Assembly (NCBI RefSeq): GCF_001695855.1
Contig: NZ_MBSS01000012.1
Coordinates: forward strand, 620,001 to 684,000
Direction of reading: 5' to 3'
From: Ensifer sp. LC163
GTDB taxonomy: Bacteria; Pseudomonadota; Alphaproteobacteria; Rhizobiales; Rhizobiaceae
DNA length: 64,000 nt
Part shown: positions 33,908 through 43,432 of the stretch, piece after piece
Numbering within the stretch: the stretch's first letter is position 1
Layout: each line of letters starts with the position of its first letter
Position numbers and translations under genes: made by a program
Notes under the pieces: model-generated
Database searches by the model: none
What the model saw: only the letters and a program-made list of their open reading frames with translations
What the model was told of the DNA's origin: nothing

Positions 33908-35221
33908 TCAGAGGTCGTTGCGCGGTTCAAGCCGCGCCTTGACGACGAGCGGATTGATATAGGGCTCGAGCCCCTTCATCGTCGCCGACAGCGCTCCGCG
34001 CATCTCTTGCACGGTTTCAAGGCCGGCATCGATCATCGAACGACGCATATCGTCGTTGGCGAGCAGATAGTTGACGCCCTTGGCCAGCATCTCGACGTCG
34101 CGGACGATCTTGGCGCTGCCGTTCTTGGCAAGCATCTGATAGGTCTCGCGAAAGTTCTGGACGTTGCCGCCCGAAAGAACGGCGCAGCCAAGCATTGCCG
34201 GCTCCAGCGGGTTCTGACCGCCTTCGGCAAACAGCGAGCGGCCGACGAAGGCAACCTCGGTCAGGCGCAGATAGAGCCCCATCTCGCCGATCGTGTCGCC
34301 AAGGAAGACATCGACGTCCGATGTCAGCGGATCGCGACGGGTGCGGCGCGCGACCTTCAGGCCCTTGGCCGTCAGCGCCGCCTCGATCGCGTCGCTGCGC
34401 TCGGGGTGGCGCGGGACGATGATGGTCAACAGGCCGGTGCGCTCCTTGAGGGCACGATGCACGACCCCGGCAGCACTTTCTTCGCCGTCGAAGGTCGAGA
34501 TCGCCGCCCAGGTCTTGCGGGTGCCGATCTGCTGACGATACTCCTTCAGCGCCTGCGGGTCGTGCGGCGGCGCGTCGGTATCGACCTTCAGGTTGCCCGA
34601 CACCATCACCGGCAGGGCGCCCAGCGTGCGAAAGCGCTCGGCGTCGACATCCGATTGGGCGATGACGAGCGCCAGGTTCTCAAACAGCGCGTCTGCAAGC
34701 GCCGGCCGCTTCTTCCAGCGCGCAAACGTACGGTCGGAAAGGCGGCCGTTGACCAGAACCTGGGGAATGTGGCGTCGCCCAAGCTCGAGGATGGTCATCG
34801 GCCAGATCTCGGATTCGGCGATGATGGCCAGATCCGGCTGCCAGTATTCGAGGAAGCGGTTGACCGCCGGCTTGAAATCGAGCGGCACATACTGGTGAAT
34901 GACCGCCGAGCCGAGGCGCCCGGCCGCGACCCGCGCCGAGGTCGTCGTGCCGGTCGTCAAGACGACATTGATGCCGCGACGATGGATTTCCTTGATCAGC
35001 GGGATGACCGCATTGGTCTCGCCGACACTTGCGGCATGGAACCAGACGAGCGGACCTTGCGGGCGCGGCACGCTGGCATGGCCGTAGCGCTCGCGGCGGC
35101 GCGCCGGATCCTCCTTGCCCTTCGCAGCGCGCAGGGCAAGATAGGACCACACGAAGGGATAGATCGCCGAACCGATCCAGCGGTAGCTGGAGAGCGCCAG
35201 CCGGGCGCGAAAGCTGCTCAT
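33908..35221 (-). CDS. waaA: 3-deoxy-D-manno-octulosonic acid (Kdo) transferase
   Basis: 437-residue membrane-anchored glycosyltransferase that adds Kdo to lipid IVA. The N-terminal membrane anchor is SYRWIGSAIYPFVWSYLALR. Family motifs are LVWFHAASVGETNA (catalytic Glu), AIIAESEIWP, GNLKVD, PRHPER, FLGDTIGEMGLY and GGQNPLEPAMLG. It lies in a cluster with lpxK, so two steps of lipid A-core synthesis are encoded together. Also called kdtA. Confidence 0.96.
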   Translation of the reverse strand: MSSFRARLALSSYRWIGSAIYPFVWSYLALRAAKGKEDPARRRERYGHASVPRPQGPLVWFHAASVGETNAVIPLIKEIHRRGINVVLTTGTTTSARVAAGRLGSAVIHQYVPLDFKPAVNRFLEYWQPDLAIIAESEIWPMTILELGRRHIPQVLVNGRLSDRTFARWKKRPALADALFENLALVIAQSDVDAERFRTLGALPVMVSGNLKVDTDAPPHDPQALKEYRQQIGTRKTWAAISTFDGEESAAGVVHRALKERTGLLTIIVPRHPERSDAIEAALTAKGLKVARRTRRDPLTSDVDVFLGDTIGEMGLYLRLTEVAFVGRSLFAEGGQNPLEPAMLGCAVLSGGNVQNFRETYQMLAKNGSAKIVRDVEMLAKGVNYLLANDDMRRSMIDAGLETVQEMRGALSATMKGLEPYINPLVVKARLEPRNDL

Positions 35222-35312
35222 GGCCTCAGTCCCCCGCCCAATGGAACGATCGGGCGACGGTCAGATGCAGCGCGCGCGCGGGAGCGCGCCACGCATGCCG
35301 ACGGCATCGGCA

Positions 35313-35549
35313 TCAATCGTTTTCCGGATCAAGCAGGCGATGCATATGAACGATGAAATAACGCATATGCGCATTGTCGACGGTCATCTGTGCCTTCGAC
35401 TTCCAGGCAATGTGCGCGCTTTCGTAGTCAGGATAAATGCCGACGATATCGAGTTTGTCCAGGTCACGGAAATGAACATCGGTGAGGGTGGTCAGTTCAC
35501 CACCAAAGACCAAATGCAGACGTTGTTTCTTCTCGGAGTCGTGAGCCAT
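35313..35549 (-). CDS. DUF4170-family small protein
   Basis: 78-residue conserved alphaproteobacterial protein of unknown function (DUF4170). Typical stretches are LHLVFGGELTTL, LDIVGIYPDYESAHIAWKSK and AHMRYFIVHMHRLLDPE. It sits between the inositol-phosphatase-family gene and waaA, all on the minus strand with short gaps, as commonly seen in rhizobia. Co-transcription with lipid A genes is likely, but a role in that pathway is not shown. Confidence 0.85.
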   Translation of the reverse strand: MAHDSEKKQRLHLVFGGELTTLTDVHFRDLDKLDIVGIYPDYESAHIAWKSKAQMTVDNAHMRYFIVHMHRLLDPEND

Positions 35550-35607
35550 TGGAGTTCCATTTTCTTATAGGGTATGGGCGTTGGTTTGCGGCATTCGGCT
35601 CGAAAGG

Positions 35608-36423
35608 TCAATGGCCCTCAAGGGTCCTCGACGCAGCGAGCAATCCCGGCAACGCCGCCGTCGACGCCGCGCAAAGAAGGCCATGAACGACATTGGGGCG
35701 ATTGTAGGACAGGGCTTGAGATTCAAGCGTCTTGAGCCCCCCGCCTGCCCGTTCGAGAATGAGGTCGGCGGCGGCAAGATCCCAATCGTGAGAGTTCTTC
35801 TTGACCACCGTGCCGTCGATCCGCCCGTCCGCAACCATTGCCAGCCGGTAGGCGAGCGAAGGCACATGCGGGACCCGCACGATGCCGTTGCGGTAGGACG
35901 GCGCCAAGCTCGCGACGATGTCCTCGGCAACCGCCACATGCAGCGCCCCGCCGTCCTGGACGTCGCGCACGCGAATGCTTGCGCCGTTCTTCAGTGCCGG
36001 TCCGTCTGCGGTTGCCTGGAAGATCTCGTCCAACGCCGGCGCATAAAGGACGCCGGCGACGGGCGTACCGCGGTGAACGACGGCAACGCTCACGCACCAG
36101 AGATCCTTGCCCGCAATGAAGGCGCGGGTGCCGTCGATCGGATCGACGACGAAGACCGTTTCACAGGACAGGCGGCTGCGATCGTCGTCGGTCTCTTCCG
36201 AGAGCCAGCCATAGTTCGGCCGGGCGAGAAGCAGACGTTCCTTGAGAATGTCGTTGGCGGCGATATCGGCCGCACTCACCGGTGAGCGCCCCATATTCTT
36301 CCAGCGCACGTCGGGCTCGTTTCGGAAGTAACCCAGTGCCGTTTCGCCGGCGGCGATCGCGGCAGCGAGGATCAGATCCAGATCTTCTTTCCACCTCGCG
36401 ATCGATGTTGCCTTGTCTGACAT
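35608..36423 (-). CDS. Inositol monophosphatase / CysQ-family phosphatase
   Basis: 271-residue Mg2+-dependent phosphatase. Metal-binding motifs are WLSEETDDD, VVDPIDGTRAFIAG and NSHDWDLAAADLIL. Members hydrolyse inositol monophosphate, 3'-phosphoadenosine 5'-phosphate or related compounds. The DPIDGTRAF form, with FIAG following, leans toward the CysQ-like branch, but substrate is uncertain. It follows pmbA by 56 bp on the same strand and precedes DUF4170. Confidence 0.85.
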   Translation of the reverse strand: MSDKATSIARWKEDLDLILAAAIAAGETALGYFRNEPDVRWKNMGRSPVSAADIAANDILKERLLLARPNYGWLSEETDDDRSRLSCETVFVVDPIDGTRAFIAGKDLWCVSVAVVHRGTPVAGVLYAPALDEIFQATADGPALKNGASIRVRDVQDGGALHVAVAEDIVASLAPSYRNGIVRVPHVPSLAYRLAMVADGRIDGTVVKKNSHDWDLAAADLILERAGGGLKTLESQALSYNRPNVVHGLLCAASTAALPGLLAASRTLEGH

Positions 36424-36479
36424 TCAAATCCTTACGCGCCGGCACATCGCCGAACGCTTTTGTCATGGACGTTTGCGGT

Positions 36480-37826
36480 TCAGAGACCGGCGAGCGTCAT
36501 GCCTTCGATGGCGAGCGTCGGTGCGGCAACGCCGAACTTCCTGTCGATGTCGTCGGCCGGCGTGATCGCCATGAACATCTGCTTGAGGTTAGACGCGATC
36601 GTGACTTCGGACACGGCAAAGGACAACTCGCCGTTCTCGATCCAGAAACCGGAAGCGCCGCGGCTATATTCGCCAGTCACCATGTTGACGCCCTGGCCGA
36701 TAAGCTCGGTCACGTAAAAGCCGGTTCCGACACTGCGGATCAGGTCTTCGCGTGAAATCGAACCCGGTTCGAGCGCCAGGTTGGTCGAGGCCGGATTGAC
36801 CGTCGGACCGCCACGCACGCCGCGGCCGTTGGTCTCAAGGCCAAGTTCGCGCGCTGCCGAGGTCGACAGGAACCAATGGTTCAGCACGCCATCCTCGACC
36901 ATCGTCAGCTTGGACCCGCTGACGCCTTCGCCGTCGAACGGACGCGAAGACGAGCCCCGGACGATCAACGGGTCGTCGGTTACCGACAGCCCCGCTTTCA
37001 TGATCTGCTTGCCCATCATGTCGCGCAGAAAACTGGTCTTGCGGGCGACGGATGCACCGTTGATGGCGCCGGCGAGATGTCCGACGAAACCACGCGCCAT
37101 GCGCGGATCAAAAACGACCGTGACGTTCCTGGCGGTCGGCACCTGGCGGGGGTTGATCCGCGCCACGGCACGCTCGCCCGCCACCCGGCCGATGTCATCG
37201 GCGGCGCGCAGATCGTCGAAATAGATGCGGCTGTCGTAATCGTAGTCGCGCTCCATCTTCGTGCCTTCGCCGGCGATCGCGCTTACCGAGCGGCCGAAGC
37301 GGGTCGCCATGTAGGAGCCGGAGAAGCCATGAGAGGTCACGAGCACGAGCCCGCCCATGCCAGCGGAAGCACCGGCTCCGCTGGAATTGGTGACGCCCGA
37401 CACCGCCAGCGCCGCCTGTTCCGCCGCGAGCGCGGCTTCGCTGAGCGCCTCGGTAGATACTTCGCGATCGTCGAACAGTTCCAGATCCGGGTAGGATTTC
37501 GCCAATCGATCCGGATCGGCTAGCGAAGCGAAAGGGTCCTCCGGCGAGGCCTTGGCCATCGCCACCGCCCGCTCGGCCAGCACCTTCAGGTCGAAGCCGG
37601 GATTGGCCGAAACGCTGGCGACGCGGTTGCCGACGAAGACACGCAGCGAGAAGTCGTCGCTTTCGGACGCCTCGGTGGCTTCGACCTTGCCGAGGCGAAC
37701 CGAGACGGAACGGGAACGCCCGCGAACGACAACGGCGTCAGCCGCATCGGCGCCCGCCTTGCGGGCAAGGTCCACCAGTTCGGCGGCGCGTTTTTCGAGG
37801 GAGGCGGAATCGATCGTTTCTGACAT
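36480..37826 (-). CDS. pmbA: TldD/PmbA-family metalloprotease subunit
   Basis: 448-residue homologue of PmbA (TldE), the partner of TldD in a cytoplasmic protease that processes peptides such as microcin B17 and degrades CcdA. Recognisable parts include ADAADAVVVRGRSRSVSVRL, VTNSSGAGASAG, the middle VVFDPRMARGFVGHLAGAIN and the C-terminal TGFYVTELIGQGVNMVTGEYSRG. PmbA lacks the HExxxH of TldD, as here. The start at 37826 (MSETIDSASL) follows AAAGG. No tldD gene is in the window. Confidence 0.93.
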   Translation of the reverse strand: MSETIDSASLEKRAAELVDLARKAGADAADAVVVRGRSRSVSVRLGKVEATEASESDDFSLRVFVGNRVASVSANPGFDLKVLAERAVAMAKASPEDPFASLADPDRLAKSYPDLELFDDREVSTEALSEAALAAEQAALAVSGVTNSSGAGASAGMGGLVLVTSHGFSGSYMATRFGRSVSAIAGEGTKMERDYDYDSRIYFDDLRAADDIGRVAGERAVARINPRQVPTARNVTVVFDPRMARGFVGHLAGAINGASVARKTSFLRDMMGKQIMKAGLSVTDDPLIVRGSSSRPFDGEGVSGSKLTMVEDGVLNHWFLSTSAARELGLETNGRGVRGGPTVNPASTNLALEPGSISREDLIRSVGTGFYVTELIGQGVNMVTGEYSRGASGFWIENGELSFAVSEVTIASNLKQMFMAITPADDIDRKFGVAAPTLAIEGMTLAGL

Positions 37827-37987
37827 GATGTGGCCTTTCATTCCTGCCCCATTTATTGTGCACTGAAGCATGCATCAAGGGCATTGGCATGATTCCCGCC
37901 CATACACTGCCCGATACACTGCAATGATACTCCCGCCGAAACCTCCGTCCGCCCGGGCAGGACGAGGCAATATCGAAAGCCGCACGC

Positions 37988-39823
37988 ATGACGACGACCC
38001 CGATCATCTACTCCCAGGCGCTGATGCTGCTCGGTGGCGCCGTGCTTGCTGCACCGTTGTTCAAGCGTCTCGGGCTCGGCACTATCCTCGGCTATCTCGC
38101 GGCTGGCATCCTGATCGGCCCGGTTGCCCAGAGGATCACCGAAGGCGAAGAGATCCTGCATGTCTCCGAGCTTGGCGTCGTCTTCCTGCTGTTCATCATC
38201 GGGCTGGAACTGAAGCCTTCGCGGCTCTGGCAGATGCGGCGCGATATCTTTGGCCTCGGCACGGCGCAAGTCCTGCTGACCGGCGTGATCCTCTCCTACG
38301 GGATCGCCTTGACCGGACTGCTCGATCATGCCGGCAGCATCGTTGCCGGCTTCGGCCTGGCGCTGTCTTCCACGGCCTTCGCCATGCAGATCCTCGACGA
38401 AGGCAACGACCGCAACACGCGCTTCGGTCAGCGCGCCTTCTCGATCCTGTTGCTGCAGGATCTGGCGATCGTTCCCCTGCTTGCCCTGATCCCGCTGCTG
38501 GCTGCGCAAATGCCGGAGGATACGACGACACCACTCGAAGACTTCGCAATCGCGATCACGGCGGTCGCTATTCTTGTGGCCGCCGGCCGCTATCTGCTCA
38601 ATCCACTGTTCCAGATCATCGCCCGTACCGGCGCGCGCGACGTGATGATTGCTGCCGCTCTGCTGGTGGTCATGGGCGCGGCAACGCTGATGCAGCTGGC
38701 CGGCCTCTCCATGGCCATGGGCGCCTTTCTTGCCGGCGTACTCCTGGCCGAATCCTCCTACCGCCACGAGCTCGAGGCCGACATCGAGCCGTTTCGCGGT
38801 ATTCTGCAGGCGCTGTTCTTCATGGCCGTTGGCCTGTCGCTGCAGCTCGGCGTCATCATCGACAAATATTTGGTGATCATCGTCGCCGTACCGCTGCTGA
38901 TGCTGGTGAAAAGCTTCGTGCTCTACTGGCTTAGCCGGCTGGCGCGCTCCCATCACAACGACGCGGTGCGCATCAGCCTGCTGCTGCCGCAGGGCGGAGA
39001 GTTCGGTTTCGTGCTGTTCACGGCGGCGGCGGCAGCCGGCGTCTTCTCACAGGGCGACGCCTCGCTGCTCGTCGCTATCGTTACGCTCTCGATGGCGTTG
39101 ACACCGATCGCCTCCATGCTCGCACCGCGGCTGATGCGCGAACAGGACGAGATGACCGACGAAATGGAAGAGGACTTCGAAGGTGCGGACGCCGACGTGC
39201 TGATGATCGGCTTTTCGCGCTTCGGTCAGATCGCCGCGCAAATCCTGCTTGCCGGCGGTCGCGACGTCACGATCATCGACCACTCGGCCGCCCGAGTTCG
39301 CCAGGCAGCGACCTTCGGCTTCCGCATCTACTTCGGCGACGGCAATCGGCTCGACGTGCTGCGCGCCGCCGGCATCGAGCGGGCAAAGCTCATCGCCGTC
39401 TGCACGCAGAAGAAGGAAACCACCGACAGGATCGTCGATCTGGTCCAGGCCGAGTATCCCGATGCCCGTATCTTCGCTCGCTCCTACGACCGACTGCATA
39501 CGCTCGAACTGAGGGCAAAAGGCGTCGACTACGAACTGCGCGAAACCTTCGAGTCCGGCCTGCTGTTCGGCCGAAAGACACTGGAGGCACTTGGGGTCGG
39601 AGACGACGAGGCGATTGCCATCATGGACGATATCCGCAAGCGCGACGAGGCGCGCCTGGTGCTGCAGGAGGCGGAGGGCATCACCGCCGGCCGCGACATG
39701 CTGCATTCGCAGCCCGTGCGTCCCGAGCCGCTGGTCAAGCCCAAGCGCGATGTCGATCATTCCTCGGAAACGGGAGAAAGCATCCTGCCGGATTTGCCGG
39801 CCGACGCGCGGGAAAGTGCCTAA
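37988..39823 (+). CDS. KefB/KefC-type cation:proton antiporter with TrkA-N domain
   Basis: 611-residue monovalent cation:H+ antiporter of the CPA2 family. About 12 membrane helices fill residues 5-380, with family sequences GYLAAGILIGP, LGVVFLLFIIGLEL, LSSTAFAMQIL and LLQDLAIVPLLALIPLL. A cytosolic TrkA-N nucleotide-binding domain follows at about 400-520 (DVLMIGFSRFGQIAAQIL and YFGDGNRLDVLRAAG). The overall form is that of glutathione-gated K+ efflux systems (KefB/C). Whether it exports K+ or Na+ cannot be read. It is monocistronic, divergent from pmbA. Confidence 0.9.
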   Translation: MTTTPIIYSQALMLLGGAVLAAPLFKRLGLGTILGYLAAGILIGPVAQRITEGEEILHVSELGVVFLLFIIGLELKPSRLWQMRRDIFGLGTAQVLLTGVILSYGIALTGLLDHAGSIVAGFGLALSSTAFAMQILDEGNDRNTRFGQRAFSILLLQDLAIVPLLALIPLLAAQMPEDTTTPLEDFAIAITAVAILVAAGRYLLNPLFQIIARTGARDVMIAAALLVVMGAATLMQLAGLSMAMGAFLAGVLLAESSYRHELEADIEPFRGILQALFFMAVGLSLQLGVIIDKYLVIIVAVPLLMLVKSFVLYWLSRLARSHHNDAVRISLLLPQGGEFGFVLFTAAAAAGVFSQGDASLLVAIVTLSMALTPIASMLAPRLMREQDEMTDEMEEDFEGADADVLMIGFSRFGQIAAQILLAGGRDVTIIDHSAARVRQAATFGFRIYFGDGNRLDVLRAAGIERAKLIAVCTQKKETTDRIVDLVQAEYPDARIFARSYDRLHTLELRAKGVDYELRETFESGLLFGRKTLEALGVGDDEAIAIMDDIRKRDEARLVLQEAEGITAGRDMLHSQPVRPEPLVKPKRDVDHSSETGESILPDLPADARESA

Positions 39824-39847
39824 CCGGGATCGGGACCGGTCGCGACC

Positions 39848-40732
39848 TCATCCGGAGACGCTGGCTGCCTTCATTCGCTCTTCCAGCGTCCGCTTGAATT
39901 GATCCTTGACGACGGCAGTCGCCGCCAACACTTCCTTTGCGCGCAGAAAATCCATGCCCCGGTAGCGACCGACGTCCGGCCGCAGCAGGATATCCGGCGC
40001 ACCTTCCTTCAGTTTCATGGCGATGATCGACTGCATCATCAGCTGGCTGGCGCCAAACAGGCTGTCGATGCGGCTGGGGATCGTCTTGCCATCGCCGTCC
40101 GGGCCACCGACGACGTCGACGGCGACAACGATCTCGGCAAGGCCGCGCAGATGATCGAAGGGAATGGGATTGTAGATGCCGCCATCGATCATCACCCGTC
40201 CTGCGATCTTCACCGGCATGAAGACCGCCGGCAGAGCCGCCGTTGCGGCCAGCGCCTTTTGTAGATCGCCTGTCTCGCAGATATGTTCCGTCTGGCCATA
40301 ATAGTCGGTGACGACAACCTTGAGCGGGATATCCAGTTCTGAAAACGTCGCGGGGATGGCTTCAGGCAGGAACGCCTTCAACACGCGTTCGATGTTGAAC
40401 TGACCGAAACGAAAGCCGGTGTTCATCGCTTCCGACCAGCTTGCCGGCCGCAGCCGCCACAAACGATTGACGACCTCGCGACGGTGACCGATCGTTGCAA
40501 GCGTGTGCTCGCGGATTGCCTCACCGCTGAGGCCCGCCGCCATGCCGGCACCCATGATGGCGCCGATCGACGAACCAGCGATCACGACCGGGCGAATGCC
40601 CAACTCGTCGAGGGCCTCGATGACATGGATATGGGCAAGCCCGCGGGCACCGCCGCCGCCGAGCGCCAGCGCGACCGACGGTTCACTCGCACTTGGCGGC
40701 GACATATCCGCGGTGGAAACGTCCTGCTTCAT
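39848..40732 (-). CDS. Patatin-like phospholipase, RssA family
   Basis: 294-residue patatin-fold serine hydrolase. The oxyanion motif GGGGARGLAHI, the nucleophile elbow in IAGSSIGAIMGAG (GxSxG), and the catalytic Asp in the DGG motif (MIDGGIYNPIP) are all present. Bacterial RssA-type proteins are predicted cytoplasmic esterases or phospholipases of unclear substrate. It converges with the antiporter gene (24 bp between stops) and is upstream of rsmD on the same strand order. Confidence 0.87.
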   Translation of the reverse strand: MKQDVSTADMSPPSASEPSVALALGGGGARGLAHIHVIEALDELGIRPVVIAGSSIGAIMGAGMAAGLSGEAIREHTLATIGHRREVVNRLWRLRPASWSEAMNTGFRFGQFNIERVLKAFLPEAIPATFSELDIPLKVVVTDYYGQTEHICETGDLQKALAATAALPAVFMPVKIAGRVMIDGGIYNPIPFDHLRGLAEIVVAVDVVGGPDGDGKTIPSRIDSLFGASQLMMQSIIAMKLKEGAPDILLRPDVGRYRGMDFLRAKEVLAATAVVKDQFKRTLEERMKAASVSG

Positions 40733-40791
40733 CGACCTGCATCCCAGTTCAATCGGCAGTCTAGCTTTGCAAGCGAATCAAAAGTGTGACG

Positions 40792-41352
40792 TCAGACGCC
40801 ACGGAAGCGGTAGAAATGCATGCGGGTATCGCCGAACACCCTGACGTCCAACCGTTCGAAAACGGCGGTTGGTGCCGGCTGAACGTCTGCACGCTCCTCC
40901 AGCACGACAAGGGCACCGGGAACCAGCCAGTTGCCGAGAGCCGCCGATTCCAGCGCCCTCTCCCCCAATCCCTTTGCATAGGGTGGATCGGCAAAAACCA
41001 GATGGAACGGTTCCATCGTGCCGACGGAACCGAGACTGGTGGCGTCCCGACGGAAGACCTTGGCACGTCCCTGAAGACCGAATGCCTCGATATTGTTTTG
41101 CAGGAGGCCCCGCCCCTCGACGCCCTGCTCGACGAAGAGTGCCTGGCGGCACCCCCGTGACAGGGCCTCGAGGCCCACGGCCCCGGTGCCGGCAAAGAGA
41201 TCCAGCACGCGGGTGCCATCGAGAGCCTCCGGATAGGAGTGGCTCAGGATGTTGAACAGGCTTTCGCGCGTCCGATCGGTCGTCGGGCGGATATCATTCG
41301 ACTTGGGCGTGGCCAGACTGCGGCCACGGAACTCTCCGCCGACGATGCGCAC
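40792..41352 (-). CDS. rsmD: 16S rRNA (guanine966-N2)-methyltransferase
   Basis: 186-residue class I methyltransferase acting on G966 of 16S rRNA. The start MRIVGGEFRGRSLATPKSND, the target loop RPTTDRTRESLFNIL, the SAM motif VLDLFAGTGAVGLEALSRG and the catalytic FADPPY match RsmD. The start is GTG. It lies 6 bp downstream of the RluB-type pseudouridine synthase gene, so two rRNA modification enzymes are coded together. Confidence 0.95.
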   Translation of the reverse strand: MRIVGGEFRGRSLATPKSNDIRPTTDRTRESLFNILSHSYPEALDGTRVLDLFAGTGAVGLEALSRGCRQALFVEQGVEGRGLLQNNIEAFGLQGRAKVFRRDATSLGSVGTMEPFHLVFADPPYAKGLGERALESAALGNWLVPGALVVLEERADVQPAPTAVFERLDVRVFGDTRMHFYRFRGV

Positions 41353-41358
41353 GGCCGC

Positions 41359-43359
41359 TTAGTTTCCTCTGCCGCGCGGCTTGCCGCCGGCCGGACGTCC
41401 ACCGCCGCCAGGACGGCCGCCACCACCGGGCCTGCCGCCGCCGCCAGCTGGCTTTCCGCCACCGGGCTTGCCGCCACGCGGAGCGCCCGAGCGTTCACCA
41501 AAGGATTTGCCGCCAGACGGCTTGCCGCCGAAGGACTTGCCGCGGGGCTTGTCGCCGAACGGGCGATCACCACCTTCGCGGCGGGGCGGACGATCGCCCT
41601 CGGCGCGCGGGGTTCTCGGCTTGTCGGAATAGCTGCGTGGCCCCCCTTCGGCGCGGGCCGGGCGATCGCCACGCGGGCGGTCGCCACCTTCACGGCGCGC
41701 GGGCCTGTCGCCTTCGGCGCGCGGAAACCGCGGCTTGTCGGAGTAACTGCGCGGGCCGCCTTCTGAGCGGGCAGGCCGATCGCCGCCTTCGCGGCGCGCA
41801 GGACGGTCACCATGATCGCGCGACCTGCGGTCGCCGGCATCGCCCGACTTGCGCCGGCCGAAGCCGCCATCGCGACCTTCATCCTTGCCGCGACGTGCGG
41901 GTTCGCTGGCGCTGATCCATTCGCCCTCTTCGTCCCGACGCTTGACCGGTGCGGCGGACGCCGGACGGTCGGCGCGGTCGAAGTCCCTGGATGCGCCGCC
42001 CTTGCGGTCCGGATCGAACTTGCCGGATGACTTCGTCGCAAAACCATCCTTCGTGCGGCCGTAGCGCTTGGTCTTCGGAGCGCTTTCGGGGCGCTCGCGA
42101 CGGGCGGGCTTCGCCGTGGCATCGCCTTCAGCGGATTTCGACTTCTTCTCGGCCAGCGGACGGGCGCCCGGCGCCATCCAGACATTGGCCGTACGGGCGC
42201 GCTGCGCCGGCGTGCGCTTCGGCCGATCCTCGAACTTGGCGTCGCCGCGGTCTTCGCGGGGGCCGCCCTTGCCACGGGGGCCCTCCTTGCCGCGACCACT
42301 GTCGCGGCGATCGTCACGACGGGTGTCGAGGCGGGAAAGCGCGCGTTCGCGCTTGTCTTCCGGCTTTTCCCAGCGGCCGGCGCGTTCGGGCTTGCGCGTA
42401 TCGGAGCCTTCGGCCTCCGACGCTTCGCTTGCAACGGTTGCCGACTGATCGTTGTAGAGCGGCGCGTCGAAATTCGCCTTGGCGTCTTCGATCAGACGTG
42501 GTCCGAGCTGGTCGCGCAGCGTCCGGCCCCGGATTTCCTGCACGTGGCCTTCCGGCAATTCGCCGAGCTGGAACGGGCCGTAGGAAATACGGATGAGGCG
42601 GTTGACGTCGAGGCCGAGCGCGCCGAGCACGTTCTTGATCTCGCGGTTCTTGCCTTCGCGCAGGCCCATCGTGATCCAGACGTTCGAACCCTGCACACGG
42701 TCGAGCGTCGCTTCGATGCCGCCGTAGAGCACGCCGTCAACGGCGATGCCTTCCTTCAGCTTGTCCAATTCGTCCTGGTCGATTTCGCCATGGGCACGCA
42801 CGCGGTAACGGCGCAGCCAGCCGGTCGACGGCAGTTCGAGCACGCGGGCAAGGCCGCCATCATTGGTCAGCAGCAGCAGGCCTTCAGTGTTGATGTCGAG
42901 GCGGCCGATCGAAAGAACGCGTGGCAGCTCGCCCGGCAGGTTGTCAAAAACCGTCGGGCGGCCTTCCGGGTCGGCATTGGTGGTCACCAGTCCGGCCGGC
43001 TTGTGGTAGAGCCACAGGCGTGTGCGCTCGATGCCACGGATCGGGTTTCCGTCGACTTCGATGTCGTCGGCGAGCGTCGCGTTGACAACCGGCGTATCGA
43101 GGATGACACCGTTGAGCTTGACCCGGCCTTCCATGATCATGCGCTCGATATCGCGGCGTGAAGCCACACCGGCGCGCGCCAGGATCTTGGAGATGCGCTG
43201 CGGTTCGTCGGCGCTTGCGGCGGCGGGTTTCGGGCCTGCCTTGGGCGGCCGCGAAGCACGGGCCTCAGGCGCTGCCGCCTTCTTGCCAGCGAAATGAGGT
43301 TTCTTGTCCCGGCCGGCGGGCTTGCCGCCAGGCCGCGTGGGCTTGTCTTTGGATGTCAT
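41359..43359 (-). CDS. rluB: RsuA/RluB-family pseudouridine synthase with a long repetitive basic tail
   Basis: 666 residues. A basic, Pro/Ala/Lys-rich leader (1-52) is followed by an S4 RNA-binding domain (about 53-100, QRISKILARAGVASRRDIER). The catalytic domain (about 110-295) has the Asp in SIGRLDINTEGLLLLTNDGG, plus LREGKNREI and GLDVNRLIRISYGPF. This core is normal for RluB, which modifies U2605 of 23S rRNA. The remaining ~360 residues are low-complexity Arg/Gly/Glu/Asp/Pro sequence ending in GGGGRPGG-type repeats and including a 38-residue tandem repeat. The tail is far longer than in enterobacterial RluB and may bind RNA. Downstream is rsmD. Confidence 0.9.
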   Translation of the reverse strand: MTSKDKPTRPGGKPAGRDKKPHFAGKKAAAPEARASRPPKAGPKPAAASADEPQRISKILARAGVASRRDIERMIMEGRVKLNGVILDTPVVNATLADDIEVDGNPIRGIERTRLWLYHKPAGLVTTNADPEGRPTVFDNLPGELPRVLSIGRLDINTEGLLLLTNDGGLARVLELPSTGWLRRYRVRAHGEIDQDELDKLKEGIAVDGVLYGGIEATLDRVQGSNVWITMGLREGKNREIKNVLGALGLDVNRLIRISYGPFQLGELPEGHVQEIRGRTLRDQLGPRLIEDAKANFDAPLYNDQSATVASEASEAEGSDTRKPERAGRWEKPEDKRERALSRLDTRRDDRRDSGRGKEGPRGKGGPREDRGDAKFEDRPKRTPAQRARTANVWMAPGARPLAEKKSKSAEGDATAKPARRERPESAPKTKRYGRTKDGFATKSSGKFDPDRKGGASRDFDRADRPASAAPVKRRDEEGEWISASEPARRGKDEGRDGGFGRRKSGDAGDRRSRDHGDRPARREGGDRPARSEGGPRSYSDKPRFPRAEGDRPARREGGDRPRGDRPARAEGGPRSYSDKPRTPRAEGDRPPRREGGDRPFGDKPRGKSFGGKPSGGKSFGERSGAPRGGKPGGGKPAGGGGRPGGGGRPGGGGRPAGGKPRGRGN
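41560..41763 (-). repeat. 114-bp in-frame tandem repeat in the pseudouridine synthase tail
   Basis: Sequence coding GGPRSYSDKPR(F/T)PRAEGD recurs exactly 114 bp apart (shared CTTGTCGGA at 41620 and 41734), equal to 38 codons. Synonymous differences show the copies are not very recent. Shorter RREGGDRP units flank it. Confidence 0.8.
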
Positions 43360-43432
43360 TTGTGTTGCCTGCCTTTTGCGGCTGTCCTATCAGGTCGGAG
43401 CCCGTGGGTTAAGAGAAATTATTGTTTGAGCG

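Noticed and set aside
41244..42434. A 396-codon minus-strand frame overlapping the pseudouridine synthase tail
   Set aside because: It is the alternative frame of the Arg/Gly-rich repeat tail and ends inside rsmD.
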